Source of the DNA: Faecalibacterium sp. I4-3-84
GTDB taxonomy: Bacteria > Bacillota > Clostridia > Oscillospirales > Ruminococcaceae
Reading direction: 5' to 3'
DNA: 64,000 nt
Assembly: GCF_023347255.1 (NCBI RefSeq)
Contig: NZ_CP094466.1
Coordinates: 2,542,001 to 2,606,000 of the forward strand
Shown here: positions 33,481 to 43,374 of the stretch, one piece after another
How the letters are laid out: each line of letters starts with the position of its first letter
Numbering within the stretch: position 1 is the first letter of the stretch
Program-made: the position numbers and the translations under genes
Notes under the pieces: model-generated
Database searches by the model: none
What the model saw: the letters and a program-made list of their open reading frames with translations, nothing else
Told to the model about the DNA's origin: nothing

Positions 33481-35180
33481 GCGACAAGAAGCAGCCCGCC
33501 CAGCAGCGGGTAAACGTCCGCATCGTTAAAGCGGACGACCCGGAGCAGCGCGGCGGGATGAAGCCCATCGCCAAAGCAGACGGCTCCCTGCAAATCTCGC
33601 CGGAGGAGGCGTGCACGGCAGGTATTTGGACAAAGCCGCCGTTCGACCTCCGAGGGCTTTCCAAGATGGTGGACGAAAGCACCATACTCCCGCAGTGCAT
33701 CCGGGCCTACAAGTCAAACATCGCCGGATTTGGCATCGACATCCGGTACAAAGACGACTTTGCGGACGCGGACGAAACCCCGGAGATGAAAGCGGAATGG
33801 GACCGGGCGGCGGAGGTCGTCGAGATGCTCAACATGGAGCAGGAGAGCAATGAGCTCTTTGAGGACATCGTGGAGGCCCGGGAAACCTACGGCTGCGCAT
33901 ACGCAGAGGTCATCCGGGATATGGACGGGAACGTCATACAGCTCGAGTTCATCGAGGACACCCCCAGCGTGGAAAAGAGCCGGAGGCTGGACCCGCGCGT
34001 CGAGGTGACGTATTTCCACCGGGACCACACCGAGAACCGCATGAGGAAGTTCCGCAAGTATAAGCAGACCGTCAACGGCAAGACGGTCTACTACAAGGAG
34101 TTCGGAGACCCGCGAATCATGGACCCGACGAGCGGAGAGTACGTCACCGAACTCGAGTTCAAGAGCCGCGCCAACGAAATAATCGAGTTCGCCATCGGGA
34201 CCGCAACATACGGCAAGGTCCGGTGGGTTGGTTCCATCCTTACCGTAGATGGGGCCCGGAGAGCGGAGAGCCTCAACAATAACTATTTCCTGAACGGCCG
34301 ACACACCCCGTTGCTGATTATGGTGAAAGGCGGCAGCCTGACGGACGATAGTTTCGCCAAGCTCAAGGAGTACATGAACGGAATCCGAGGCGAGGCGGGC
34401 CAGCACAGTTTTATGGTTCTGGAAACGGAGGCGGCAGACAACCGCACCGGATTCAACGCCGAGAACCGGCCGGAGGTCGAGGTCAAGGACCTTGCAGCTA
34501 TCCTGCAAAAGGACGAGCTTTTCCAAGACTACCTCGAAAACAACCGGCGGAAGGTGCAGAGCGCGTTCCAGCTCCCGGACCTGTACACCGGATACACGAC
34601 GGACTTCAACCGCGCCACCGCGCAGACCGCCATGGAAGTGACCGAGAAACAGGTATTCCAGCCGGAGCGGCGGCGTCTGGCGTGGGCCATCAACAACAGG
34701 CTGCTCAACTGCTATCAGTTCAAGTACGTCGAGGTGTTCTTCCGCGCGCCGGACGTTTCCAACCCGGACGACCTGTACAAGCTGCTGACCGTCTGCAACA
34801 ACGCTGGCGGCCTCACCCCGAACAAGGCAAAGAGCGTCCTGTACAAGGCCCTCGGCGAGACCTCGGAGGACTTCCCCGAGGAGTGGGGCGACATTCCGCT
34901 GGCGTTTACCAACGCACAGCAGCGGGCCGCAGCCATCACCGTGGCTGGAAACGGCCCCAGCGTGGCGCAGAATGTCGGTTCTGACGCTGGCAAGAAAAAC
35001 ACACAACCGGAGACAAAGCCCGCACAGAACGCCCAGCAGGGCGGGCCTAGCGTAGAGGAACAGCTCGACGGCCAGATTCAGAAAGCGGCAGCCGCTAATG
35101 AGACGGAGCTCGTCGCCGTGATGAAAGAGGTCCGCCGCCTGCTGGCTGACATGAAACAGGAGGAGGGCGACGCGGAGTGA
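33477..35180 (+). CDS. Portal protein (PBSX-type)
   Basis: 567 residues. The N-terminal region (AGIWTKPPFDLRGLSKMVDE, SNIAGFGIDI) and the later PDLYTGYTTDFNRATAQTAM match PBSX/SPP1-type portals, the 12-fold ring through which DNA enters the head. A Q-rich C-terminal extension is present. It overlaps the terminase and minor head genes by 4 bases. Confidence 0.9.
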   Translation: MSDKKQPAQQRVNVRIVKADDPEQRGGMKPIAKADGSLQISPEEACTAGIWTKPPFDLRGLSKMVDESTILPQCIRAYKSNIAGFGIDIRYKDDFADADETPEMKAEWDRAAEVVEMLNMEQESNELFEDIVEARETYGCAYAEVIRDMDGNVIQLEFIEDTPSVEKSRRLDPRVEVTYFHRDHTENRMRKFRKYKQTVNGKTVYYKEFGDPRIMDPTSGEYVTELEFKSRANEIIEFAIGTATYGKVRWVGSILTVDGARRAESLNNNYFLNGRHTPLLIMVKGGSLTDDSFAKLKEYMNGIRGEAGQHSFMVLETEAADNRTGFNAENRPEVEVKDLAAILQKDELFQDYLENNRRKVQSAFQLPDLYTGYTTDFNRATAQTAMEVTEKQVFQPERRRLAWAINNRLLNCYQFKYVEVFFRAPDVSNPDDLYKLLTVCNNAGGLTPNKAKSVLYKALGETSEDFPEEWGDIPLAFTNAQQRAAAITVAGNGPSVAQNVGSDAGKKNTQPETKPAQNAQQGGPSVEEQLDGQIQKAAAANETELVAVMKEVRRLLADMKQEEGDAE

Positions 35181-36157
35181 AGTGCTTACGCTGCGGACCC
35201 CTAATCAAGGCCATCGACGCATACCTCGCCAAAGCAGAAAACGACCTGTACGAGCAGCTCACGATGGAGGGATACCTCAAGGCAAAAGAGAGCCTGAACA
35301 CCGTGGACGAAATCGAGGAGGTCGTGACGAAGCTCCTCGAGGACAACGCCGACGACCTGCTCAAGGAGCTGGCGGACGCCATCGACCTTGAAACTTTCTT
35401 CAAGGACAACTGGCCGAAGTTCAAGAACAAGAGCAAGCTGTCGCAGGACCTTTTCGATGTTTTCCATACTCAGTTTTCCACAATCATGCCGACGTATGTT
35501 GAGGCTTACGTCCAGAAAACGGATGCAGAGCTCACCGTTACGAAGCTCACCAAGCGGACAACCGATTGGATAAGCTCGTGGAGCAGCGACCTCGCCGACA
35601 TTATGAAGCTGGACACCGAGACCGAAATCGAGGCAGTCCTGAAAAAGGGCCTGAACGACGGCAAGGGCATCAACGACGTCGCAAACATCATTGCAGACAG
35701 CGGCATCCGCTCCCCGGGCTACCGCGCGCGGCGCGTGGCCCTGACGGAGGTGCTCCGGGCGCACGGCTATGCGCAGCTCGAAAGCTACATCCAGAGCCCG
35801 GCCGTCGAGGAGAAGATGTGGAAACACACCGGAGCATACCGGAACGACCCGAGACAGAACCATGTGGATATGGACGGCGTTCGCGTCCCAAAAGGGCAGC
35901 CGTTCACCCTGATTGGAGCTGACGGAAATACCTACTACCCCATGACCCCGCGAGACGTCTGTTTGCCGCCGAGAGAGAGCGTCAACTGCCATTGCCTTTT
36001 GCAGCCGGTAGTTAGTGAGGAGGTGCTCGGTCTCTCCCTTGAGGAGCGGCAGGCCCTCCAAGCGCAGGCCATCGCGGAGGACGACGGCGAGTGGGAGAAA
36101 GAACTCGACGCGCAGAACAAGGCGCGCGCAGGCATCAACGAGGAGGACTACACATGA
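35177..36157 (+). CDS. Minor head protein, Mu gpF-like
   Basis: 326 residues. The C-terminal half has the gpF-like core: RVALTEVLRAHGYAQLESY, MWKHTGAYRNDPRQNHVDMD and the closing CHCLLQP. An N-terminal CLRCG pair is present. The tail DDGEWEKELDAQNKARAGIN is nearly repeated in the protein encoded at 59203. It starts at GTG 35177. Confidence 0.85.
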   Translation: MKCLRCGPLIKAIDAYLAKAENDLYEQLTMEGYLKAKESLNTVDEIEEVVTKLLEDNADDLLKELADAIDLETFFKDNWPKFKNKSKLSQDLFDVFHTQFSTIMPTYVEAYVQKTDAELTVTKLTKRTTDWISSWSSDLADIMKLDTETEIEAVLKKGLNDGKGINDVANIIADSGIRSPGYRARRVALTEVLRAHGYAQLESYIQSPAVEEKMWKHTGAYRNDPRQNHVDMDGVRVPKGQPFTLIGADGNTYYPMTPRDVCLPPRESVNCHCLLQPVVSEEVLGLSLEERQALQAQAIAEDDGEWEKELDAQNKARAGINEEDYT

Positions 36158-36390
36158 AAGTTACCATCGACGAAGCCCGAGTTGGAAAGTGGCCTAGTCT
36201 CAAAATCGACGGCATCGAGCTGGCGAGCATCGTAAACGGGTACACCCTGCACCATGACGCAGGACAGCCCGCAACGCTTGAATTACGGATTGCATTCGGA
36301 GCCGATTTATCCGAGATTGAGGCTCTGCTTGAGAACCCCAACATCAAAATCATTATGCCGGAGGAGGAGCCCCATGTGGAAAGCACTTGA
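36154..36390 (+). CDS. Small head-region protein of unknown function
   Basis: 78 residues; the ATG overlaps the stop codon of the minor head gene. Beta-rich, ending IKIIMPEEEPHVEST. No family recognised. Confidence 0.6.
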   Translation: MKVTIDEARVGKWPSLKIDGIELASIVNGYTLHHDAGQPATLELRIAFGADLSEIEALLENPNIKIIMPEEEPHVEST

Positions 36391-36685
36391 CCGCATCGTT
36401 TCGGCGATTATTCGCCGCCTTTTCAAGCCTAAGTACCATGTGGAGCGGGTCGAGAGATACCAGCTCCCCGGGAGGCTGCGCATCGTCAAGTGGTGCGCAG
36501 CACCGGCAGACGCGCCGGAGGACGAGCTCCGGCGCATCTTCTCCATCGTAGACGAGCCCCAGTGCGATGATATGGTCGTTTGGTTCTATTCATCGCTTGA
36601 GGATATAGGCCGTAAGCCCTTTGACGTTGCACTCCTTGAGCGCAGCGGCAAGGACACATGGCCGACCATTAGACGCCCTACCTAG
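36374..36685 (+). CDS. Small head-region protein of unknown function
   Basis: 103 residues; GGAGGAG precedes ATG 36374. Basic N-terminal helix, then a mixed domain. It overlaps the previous gene by 17 bases. Role unknown. Confidence 0.55.
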   Translation: MWKALDRIVSAIIRRLFKPKYHVERVERYQLPGRLRIVKWCAAPADAPEDELRRIFSIVDEPQCDDMVVWFYSSLEDIGRKPFDVALLERSGKDTWPTIRRPT

Positions 36686-36711
36686 TGGCGTAGAGAGGAG
36701 GTGAGAAAACC

Positions 36712-38034
36712 ATGAGCAAAATCGAGAAAGCATACGCCATCACAGATGCAAAGATTTCTTTTGTCAGCCTCGTAGACAAGGCGGCCAACAAGAAACAGTT
36801 TCTTATCACCAAGGCGGAGCACGGCTCCGCCTCTTTTGCTTCTTACGGCCGAATCGTCAACGCGGATGCTGATAGCCACTACATCACCGGCATTGTCTAT
36901 GAGCCCCTCACAGAGGACGCCCACGGCAATTACATGACGGAGCAGGAAATCACCAAGGCCGCGTACTGGTTCGCCAAGAACGGCAATCAGGTGGATGTGC
37001 AGCACTCGTTCGAGCCGCTCGAAAAGGCAGCCGTCGTCGAGAGCTATGTTGCGCCTTGCGATATGAGCGTCGGAGAGCAGGCCATCAAGAAAGGCACATG
37101 GATGATGACCGTCGAGGTGGACGACCCGGATATTTTCGAGAAAGTCCAGAAAGGCGAAATCACCGGCTTTTCCATGGGCGGCGTCGGCAAGTACAGCGAC
37201 GAGGACGACCCGCTGCCCGATGACGGAGTGGCAAAGGCGGAGGAGCAGCCCGAAAAGGGTATGCGCGGCATCTTCAAGAAGATGGCCGCTGCCCTCGGCT
37301 TTGATGTTGTCGAGAAAGGCGAAGTTGCCGACAACTACACCAAGCGCATCCAGAGCGACAACTTCTGGACCGCGTTCTACGCACTCAACGACGTTCTGTA
37401 CCGGTACAACTGGGTGAATGACCGTTGGGAGTTCGCGTCGGACGAGGAGACCATCCGCAACGCCCTGAACGACTTCAACAACATCGTCACCGAGCTGCTC
37501 ACCAAAGGACAGCCCGTTGCGAAATCGCTCGAAAGCTGCGCCGTCATCAAGGCTGGCAAGGCCATGAGCAAAGCCAACCGCAGCACGTTGCAGTCCATCT
37601 ACACAAACCTCGGGGAGTTCCTCGATAAATTCCCCGAAGAAGAACAGGAGGAAACCGAAGTGACCAAGAAAGAAATCGAAGATACCGTGGCGGCAGCCGT
37701 CGCCAAGGCACTGGAAACCCAGCAGAAGCCCGCGACTGACCCCGTCCAGAAAGCCGCAGAACCGGCAGCAGAGCCCGCAGGCCTGACCGTCGAGGCCGTC
37801 GGCAAGATGGTCGAGGAAGCCGTCGCAAAGGCTCTCGGCCAGCAGGAGGAGCCCGAAAAGACCCCGGAGCTGCTGACCGCCGAGAATGTTGCGGACGTCG
37901 TCGCAAAGGCCGTCGCAAAGGCTGTCGCACCCGTCCGCAAGGCCGCAGGCCTGCCGACCAACCTGAACGACGATGGCGACCCGGAGGACCCTGTCGAGAA
38001 GTCCGAGCCGCACTATCTCGCCGGTATCCTGTAA
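36712..38034 (+). CDS. XkdF-like prohead protease with scaffold-type tail
   Basis: 440 residues. Residues 1-170 match XkdF-type phage proteases (FVSLVDKAANKKQFLI, VDVQHSFE, GTWMMTVEV and GEITGFSMGG). The C-terminal 150 residues are helical, alanine- and glutamate-rich with repeats of the type VAAAVAKALE, as expected for an internal scaffold that is cleaved during head maturation. GAGGAGGTG lies upstream. Confidence 0.8.
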   Translation: MSKIEKAYAITDAKISFVSLVDKAANKKQFLITKAEHGSASFASYGRIVNADADSHYITGIVYEPLTEDAHGNYMTEQEITKAAYWFAKNGNQVDVQHSFEPLEKAAVVESYVAPCDMSVGEQAIKKGTWMMTVEVDDPDIFEKVQKGEITGFSMGGVGKYSDEDDPLPDDGVAKAEEQPEKGMRGIFKKMAAALGFDVVEKGEVADNYTKRIQSDNFWTAFYALNDVLYRYNWVNDRWEFASDEETIRNALNDFNNIVTELLTKGQPVAKSLESCAVIKAGKAMSKANRSTLQSIYTNLGEFLDKFPEEEQEETEVTKKEIEDTVAAAVAKALETQQKPATDPVQKAAEPAAEPAGLTVEAVGKMVEEAVAKALGQQEEPEKTPELLTAENVADVVAKAVAKAVAPVRKAAGLPTNLNDDGDPEDPVEKSEPHYLAGIL

Positions 38035-38049
38035 GGAGGAACAAGCACT

Positions 38050-39126
38050 ATGACCATGAGAAGCAATAAGGCAATCGTGAACGCAGCAGGCCAGACCATC
38101 ACCACCGCCGGTCTGGCCGCTGGCGGCGCACTGAACCCGGAGCAGGCGAAGAAGTTCATTCAGCAGACCTTTGAGGCCACTCCGCTGAGCGGCCTCGTCC
38201 GTCACGAGCTGCGCTCCGCAAAGACCGGCGAAATCGACAAGATTGGCGTCGGCCGCCGTCTGCTGCGCAAAAAGACCGAGAACACCGACGACGGCTACCG
38301 CTCCGGCGTGAAGCATGGCAAGCTGGAATACGCTTGCACCCCTGTCCGTCTGCCGTGGGAAATCACTGAGGAGACCCTGCGCGAAAACATCGAGGGCTCC
38401 AACTACGAGACCATCGTCACCAACCTGATGACCCGTCAGATTGGCTGCGACCGCGAGGACCTGTGCCTGAACGGCGACGAACGGTATGCCAAGGTCAAGG
38501 AGTTCAGCTCCTCTGAGACCTACGCTATTGGCGACCTCGTCGCATACAACAAGAAGGTCTACCAGTACACCGCATCCCACGCTGCAGGCGCATTCGACGC
38601 AGGCGAGGCCACAGAGCTGGGTACTGTCGATGACGCCGACTTCCTCAAGGTGAACGACGGCTGGGTCAAGCAGTTCAAGGAGGGCGGCCACGTTGTCGAT
38701 GTGTCCGGCATCAACTCCGGTGCAATGGTTCTGGATGTGTTCTACAAGGGCCTGCGCGCAGTTCCCGACAAGTTCAACAACGGCTCTCTCCGCTGGCTGA
38801 TGTCCCCCCACCGCCGTCAGGAGTGGGAGCGTTACATCCTGAATCAGGCAGTCACCGCAGGCGGCATCATTACCGACAAGCGCGTCGAGAATCCCGCAAG
38901 CGTTCCCGTCATCGAGGTCCCGGCCCTGCCCGACGACGTTATTATGCTGACCGACCCGAAGAATCTGGTCGTCGTCAACTCCTACGGCGTCGTCATCCGC
39001 AAGACCACCGAGGGCCCGGAGGCCATCTATCAGGACAAGCGTTTCTATGTCGTGCATTTCGACTTCGATACGCTGGTTGAGGAGCTGGACGCAACGGCCA
39101 TTGTGACCGGTCTGGCATCTATCTAA
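38050..39126 (+). CDS. Major capsid protein
   Basis: 358 residues directly after the protease/scaffold gene, with HK97-like capsid features: an N-terminal arm (NPEQAKKFIQQTFEATPL), a helical spine and the C-terminal segment YQDKRFYVVHFDFDTLVEEL. Codon use is the strongest biased of the window (few rare codons), as expected for a highly expressed protein. TAAGGAGG precedes the start. Confidence 0.85.
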   Translation: MTMRSNKAIVNAAGQTITTAGLAAGGALNPEQAKKFIQQTFEATPLSGLVRHELRSAKTGEIDKIGVGRRLLRKKTENTDDGYRSGVKHGKLEYACTPVRLPWEITEETLRENIEGSNYETIVTNLMTRQIGCDREDLCLNGDERYAKVKEFSSSETYAIGDLVAYNKKVYQYTASHAAGAFDAGEATELGTVDDADFLKVNDGWVKQFKEGGHVVDVSGINSGAMVLDVFYKGLRAVPDKFNNGSLRWLMSPHRRQEWERYILNQAVTAGGIITDKRVENPASVPVIEVPALPDDVIMLTDPKNLVVVNSYGVVIRKTTEGPEAIYQDKRFYVVHFDFDTLVEELDATAIVTGLASI

Positions 39127-39142
39127 CAGGAGGCAGGACGCT

Positions 39143-39595
39143 ATGCACCTCAGACTGATTAAAGGTCTGTCCTATGATGGCGTTGTGCGCGCCTCTGCGG
39201 CGCATCCTGACGTCTTTGTGGACGACCCCGAGAAATATACCGCGCTGCTGGAAAGCGGCTATTTCGAGGCTCTCCCTGACGCTTACACCGTCACCGGCCA
39301 TCTGGACACCGGCTTTCTCGGCGAGATGGACGAGGAGCAGCTCGACAAGCTGGCTGACGATATGGGCGTCGATACCACCGGCAAGGACAAGGCGGAGGTC
39401 GTCGCGGCCGTCGCCGAGGAGCCTGTGGAAGTCCCTGACATTTCCAAGATGAAGCTCGACGAGCTCAAGGAATTTGCCGAGGACAACGGCATCGACCTGA
39501 CCGGCTGCACCACTAAGGCCAGCATTTTGCAGAAGATTCGTGAGTATGAGGCGGATGCAGCCGCAGCGGCCGCCATCATCGCCCCGGAGGGCTGA
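39143..39595 (+). CDS. Head-region protein with HeH/SAP-like domains
   Basis: 150 residues. Two short helix-extended-helix motifs are visible (MDEEQLDKLADDMGVDTTGK and MKLDELKEFAEDNGIDLTGC), a fold found in small phage head-decoration or completion proteins. The stop overlaps the next ATG. Confidence 0.65.
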   Translation: MHLRLIKGLSYDGVVRASAAHPDVFVDDPEKYTALLESGYFEALPDAYTVTGHLDTGFLGEMDEEQLDKLADDMGVDTTGKDKAEVVAAVAEEPVEVPDISKMKLDELKEFAEDNGIDLTGCTTKASILQKIREYEADAAAAAAIIAPEG

Positions 39596-39990
39596 TGGCC
39601 GAACGGCCGTGGGTCACGCCGGAGGAACTCAAAGAGTACACAGAATTTGAGGAAGTAAAGAACCGCGCCGACAGCAAGCTCAAAATTGACATCTCCCGGG
39701 CGGAGAGCTGGGTCATCGACTACTGCAACAACAGATTCGACGACCCGGAGAAATACCCCGATATCCCGGAGAACGTCAAGACGGCGGTCCTCCTTATCGC
39801 GGAGGCATACGCCCACAATGCCGTTGAGCAGACCAAAGTCCGCCTCAAAAGCGAGACCTTTGACGACTACTCCTACACGGCAGAGAGCAGCATCATAGAC
39901 GTCGGAAAACTGGGCGTGGAGAGCCTGCTGGACGATTACGTCGTCGTGCAGCCGCTCAACGGCGTCACGATGCGGTTAAGGAGCCTCTGA
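39595..39990 (+). CDS. Head-tail connector, YqbG/DUF3199-like
   Basis: 131 residues with the typical RAESWVIDYCNNRF and VKTAVLLIAEAYAHN helices of connector (gp6-like) proteins. Position after the capsid gene agrees with PBSX gene order. Confidence 0.8.
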   Translation: MAERPWVTPEELKEYTEFEEVKNRADSKLKIDISRAESWVIDYCNNRFDDPEKYPDIPENVKTAVLLIAEAYAHNAVEQTKVRLKSETFDDYSYTAESSIIDVGKLGVESLLDDYVVVQPLNGVTMRLRSL

Positions 39991-39994
39991 GCCA

Positions 39995-40360
39995 ATGGCT
40001 ATTGAGAACTTCTTTGACCATCGTTGCAGTATCTACCACACCCAGCAGGAGAGCACGAGCCCCGGCTACGGGCTCCCCGGCTCCCCCAAGTTCAAGTACC
40101 CCAAACAGCCGGACCTCGAGGAAGTCCCGTGCCATTTCGGAGTGCGTAGCGCGTCCATCCAAATCGCTCAGCAGCAACCGCAGAACGATATGGACAGCGA
40201 CATAAAGCTCACGCTCCCGGCAGGAACGGACATCAGGCTCAACGACAAAATCGTCAGCAGCGAAACAGGGCTCGAATACACCGCAGGTCAACCGCGAAAC
40301 ATCCGAGGGCATCACATGACGGTAAAGATATACCGCACAGCCCAACAGAGGCCATTGTAA
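39995..40360 (+). CDS. Head-tail joining protein, YqbH/DUF3599-like
   Basis: 121 residues, starting MAIENFFDHRCSIYHTQ and ending in a beta-rich part (GLEYTAGQPRNIRGHHM), as in YqbH-type joining proteins. The last base of the gene is the first base of the next ATG. Confidence 0.75.
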   Translation: MAIENFFDHRCSIYHTQQESTSPGYGLPGSPKFKYPKQPDLEEVPCHFGVRSASIQIAQQQPQNDMDSDIKLTLPAGTDIRLNDKIVSSETGLEYTAGQPRNIRGHHMTVKIYRTAQQRPL

Positions 40361-40893
40361 TGGCGCAGGTGACATTCGACACAGTAGAGCTCGAAAACTT
40401 CGTGAAGCGGCTCGGAACGGCCGCGCAGGGCGATTTTAAGCGGGCACTGAACAAGTTTCTTGAAGGGCTCGGCATTGAGTTCCTACGCATTCTGCAAGAT
40501 GAAATCGTTCGCCGGAACGTGCTGGACTATCGGCTGCTGCTCCACAGTTTCCAAAAAGGCGACGGGGAGAACGTCTGGACACTCGACGAGAACGGCCTGA
40601 CCCTTGAGGTCGGCACGAACGTCGAGTACGCCAAGTTCGTAAATGACGGCCACTGGACCAACCCGAAAGGGATAGAGAGGCGATTCGTTCCCGGACACTG
40701 GGAAAAGGCGAACGGAAAGGACCACTTCACCTACACCCCGGGAGAAAAGACCGGGATGGTCCTAAAAATGAAATGGGTGGAGGGCTCCCACTACTGGGAA
40801 AGCTCCGTCAGAATCCTAGAAAAGCTCTACCCGGAGCTGCTCGAAAAGAAGCTGCAGAGCTGGCTGGACGAGTATTTCAAGGATTTTTTGTGA
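40360..40893 (+). CDS. HK97 gp10-like tail completion protein (YqbI-like)
   Basis: 177 residues. VTFDTVELENFVKRL at the start and VEYAKFVNDGHW in the middle are typical of the gp10-like family. It is part of the neck, between connector and terminator genes. Confidence 0.8.
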   Translation: MAQVTFDTVELENFVKRLGTAAQGDFKRALNKFLEGLGIEFLRILQDEIVRRNVLDYRLLLHSFQKGDGENVWTLDENGLTLEVGTNVEYAKFVNDGHWTNPKGIERRFVPGHWEKANGKDHFTYTPGEKTGMVLKMKWVEGSHYWESSVRILEKLYPELLEKKLQSWLDEYFKDFL

Positions 40894-40903
40894 GGTGAAA
40901 CCT

Positions 40904-41374
40904 ATGGCTGCCCTAGAGCAGGAAATCGCAAGCGTTATCCGCTTTATCCTCGATTCCGTACCCGGGATTACGCCCTATTACTGGGACATCCCGGAGGGAT
41001 TCGTCGTACCCTCTGTTTTCTTTCCGCAGCCGGAGCTCACACCTCTCGGCGACACGTTCGCGTCCTATGCGGTGGAATATGACTGGTACATCAAGTTTTT
41101 CGCCAGCACGGACGAGGACGCCTACGCAAGCGCGGCAGCGGCCTTGAACGCCATTTGCGCAGCCCGCCTGCTTGTCCCGCTCATTGACGAGGCGGGAGCA
41201 GCGGTAGGAGGCGGAGTACGGCTCAAAGACCCCGGAGGCGTGAAACGGCTGGACACAGGCACAGCCCAGCTCACACTCCACTGGGACAGCCGCCGTCCGT
41301 ACAACAGGGTGGATTGCCAGAAGGTGATGCACTACAACCTCGACCTCAAAGCGGCCGAGGAAAAAACTGAATAG
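40904..41374 (+). CDS. Tail terminator-like protein (YqbJ position)
   Basis: 156 residues from ATG 40904; GAGGTG lies 7 bases before it. Sequence and location (after gp10-like, before sheath) fit tail terminators such as DUF6838-type proteins, with DWYIKFFASTDEDAY in the core. Assignment rests partly on position. Confidence 0.7.
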   Translation: MAALEQEIASVIRFILDSVPGITPYYWDIPEGFVVPSVFFPQPELTPLGDTFASYAVEYDWYIKFFASTDEDAYASAAAALNAICAARLLVPLIDEAGAAVGGGVRLKDPGGVKRLDTGTAQLTLHWDSRRPYNRVDCQKVMHYNLDLKAAEEKTE

Positions 41375-41385
41375 GAGGTATCTGC

Positions 41386-41583
41386 ATGGCAGAGAAGAAC
41401 GCGAGCGCGGCACAGACCGCGCAGAAGTTCCCTATTGAGCGTCTGGCAAAGGCTTGCCGGACGCTTTTTCATGTTTCGGCCAGCACGTTCGCCGGTGCCA
41501 CGGCGGGCATGACTGGTGAATACACCGTCGAGGAGATGCGGAAGCACATCGACGAGTGGCTCGGAAAGGAGGCCGTTGTTTAA
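41386..41583 (+). CDS. Small protein preceding the tail sheath gene
   Basis: 65 residues. AKACRTLFHVSASTFAGAT and YTVEEMRKHIDEWL occur in the short gene that commonly precedes the sheath gene in PBSX-like phages; its role is not known. The stop overlaps the sheath ATG. Confidence 0.7.
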   Translation: MAEKNASAAQTAQKFPIERLAKACRTLFHVSASTFAGATAGMTGEYTVEEMRKHIDEWLGKEAVV

Positions 41584-42923
41584 TGGCAGGCGGTAAATAC
41601 GATAAGCTGGCGGGAAAGACCCGCCCGGGCACTTACATCAACTTCGAGAGCGACCGCAACGACACCGTCGGCAACTCTGAGCGCGGCATCGTGCTGCTGC
41701 CCCTGATTGGCTACGACTTTGGCCCCGCCAAGACGCCCATCACCCTGACGGCAGCGGCCCCGGATGCTTACAGTGTGGAGCTCGGCCGCAGCGTCTACGA
41801 CGCGACCAACGATAAGATGCGCCTGATTCGTGAGGCATTCAAAAAGGCTTCCAAGGTCATCGTCTACATCACGGAGAGCGGCACAGCCGCAACCGGAACC
41901 GCTGCTCCGCTGACCGTAACGGCCAAGTACGGCGGCACTCGCGGCAACGATATTCACGTCTCTGTCGTCACAAACCCCGTCGGCGGCTTTGACGTCACCG
42001 TGTATTTGGATGCTGACGCCACCGCTGTGTACGAGGGCGTCAAGACCGTCGAGGAGCTTATTACAGCCGCAGCAGACGACAAGCTGGTGAAGTTCACCGG
42101 TACAGGCGACCTGAAAGCGGCATCCGGCGTGAAGCTGGCAGGCGGCACGAACGTCACCAGCGCAAACGGTGACGTCACCGCGTTTGTGGACAAGATGGAG
42201 GGCATCAAGTTCAATACTCTGTGCTTCCCCGTTACCGATGCTACGTTGCAGACCGCAGCCATCACCAAAATCAAGTATATACGCGAGAGCATGGGCAAGG
42301 GCGTGAATGTGGTTCTGCCGGACGCAAAGAGCCCCGACCACGAGGGCGTCATCAATGTCACAAACTCTGTTGTTGTTGACGGCGTTGAGCTGACCCACGC
42401 GGAGGCCTGCGCATTCGTTGCGGGCATCACCGCATCCGCAAGCTGCATCAAGTCTAACACCTACGAGGTCTACAACGGCGCGACCGGCATCGTGGACCCC
42501 AAGGACAACGAAGCAGCCATTGCGGCCATCAAGAACGGCGAGATGTTCTTCTCCTACTCCGAGGCGGGCAACGTCATCATCGAGTACGACATCAATTCTC
42601 TGGTCTCTTTCAAGAAGCCCAAGGACAAGACGTACAGCAAGAACCGCGTTATCCGCACTCTGGACGCTATTCAGGAGGCCATCCAGAATAACTTCCCGCC
42701 CAACAAGTACGACAACAGCCCGACCGGCTACGCCGCTATGAAGGGCATCGGCCAAGCCATCCTCAAGCAGTACGAGGACATGGGGGCCATCAAGAACGTG
42801 GACTATGACGCGGACTTCAAAATCGACGAATCTTTGAGCAGCGGCGACGAGGTTTATTTCATCGTCGCAATCCAGCCTGTGGATTCTGCCGAGAAGCTGT
42901 TCTTCACCGTCAAGACCCGCTAA
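41583..42923 (+). CDS. Contractile tail sheath protein (XkdK-like)
   Basis: 446 residues. The N-terminus PGTYINFES and SERGIVLLPL, the embedded beta-domain and the C-terminal YDADFKIDESLSSGDEVYF match sheath proteins of PBSX-type phages. The sheath shows that the virion has a contractile (myovirus-type) tail. Confidence 0.9.
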   Translation: MAGGKYDKLAGKTRPGTYINFESDRNDTVGNSERGIVLLPLIGYDFGPAKTPITLTAAAPDAYSVELGRSVYDATNDKMRLIREAFKKASKVIVYITESGTAATGTAAPLTVTAKYGGTRGNDIHVSVVTNPVGGFDVTVYLDADATAVYEGVKTVEELITAAADDKLVKFTGTGDLKAASGVKLAGGTNVTSANGDVTAFVDKMEGIKFNTLCFPVTDATLQTAAITKIKYIRESMGKGVNVVLPDAKSPDHEGVINVTNSVVVDGVELTHAEACAFVAGITASASCIKSNTYEVYNGATGIVDPKDNEAAIAAIKNGEMFFSYSEAGNVIIEYDINSLVSFKKPKDKTYSKNRVIRTLDAIQEAIQNNFPPNKYDNSPTGYAAMKGIGQAILKQYEDMGAIKNVDYDADFKIDESLSSGDEVYFIVAIQPVDSAEKLFFTVKTR

Positions 42924-42941
42924 AGCAGCAGGAGGTAAGTT

Positions 42942-43373
42942 ATGCAGTACAACAAAAACCCTATTAGCCTCCGCGAGGGCCATGCGCTTATCGACGGCGT
43001 CGAGGTCATGGACGGCGTGAAGATGACTATCAACTTCACCCCGGAGACGTGGACCGGCCGCCAGTTGAACGAAACCACTCCGTCTACCCGCTGGGTTGGC
43101 GCGACCATCACCGGCAGCATGACCCGTCGCCGGACCAACAACTGGCTCAAGACCAAAATCAAGGAGTATCAGGCAACCAAGGCGACGCCCGAGTTCGTGA
43201 TTCAGGGCATCATGGACGACGCTAATTCTGACTACTATGCAGCCCACGGCTCCGATGTCGTGACCTGCGTCGGTTGCGTCCTGACTGGTGACCTTCCCCT
43301 GACCGCACTGGATGCAGAGAGCGGCAGCGTGGTCGATGACGTCATCAACTTCAACATCAAGAACATCATCTAA
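42942..43373 (+). CDS. Tail tube protein (XkdM-like)
   Basis: 143 residues; AGGAGG precedes the ATG. Tube signatures include EGHALIDGVEVMDG, WVGATITGSMTRRRTN and the C-terminal DVINFNIKNI. It directly follows the sheath gene as expected. Confidence 0.9.
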   Translation: MQYNKNPISLREGHALIDGVEVMDGVKMTINFTPETWTGRQLNETTPSTRWVGATITGSMTRRRTNNWLKTKIKEYQATKATPEFVIQGIMDDANSDYYAAHGSDVVTCVGCVLTGDLPLTALDAESGSVVDDVINFNIKNII

Positions 43374-43374
43374 C

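Noticed and set aside
36682-39057. 791-codon open frame on the minus strand opposite the protease and capsid genes
   Set aside because: It mirrors two clear structural genes, lacks a ribosome site, and its composition (Val, Leu, Gly, Asp, His rich) is that of an antisense frame in GC-biased DNA.
41580-43247. 555-codon minus-strand open frame opposite sheath and tube genes
   Set aside because: Antisense shadow of conserved structural genes.
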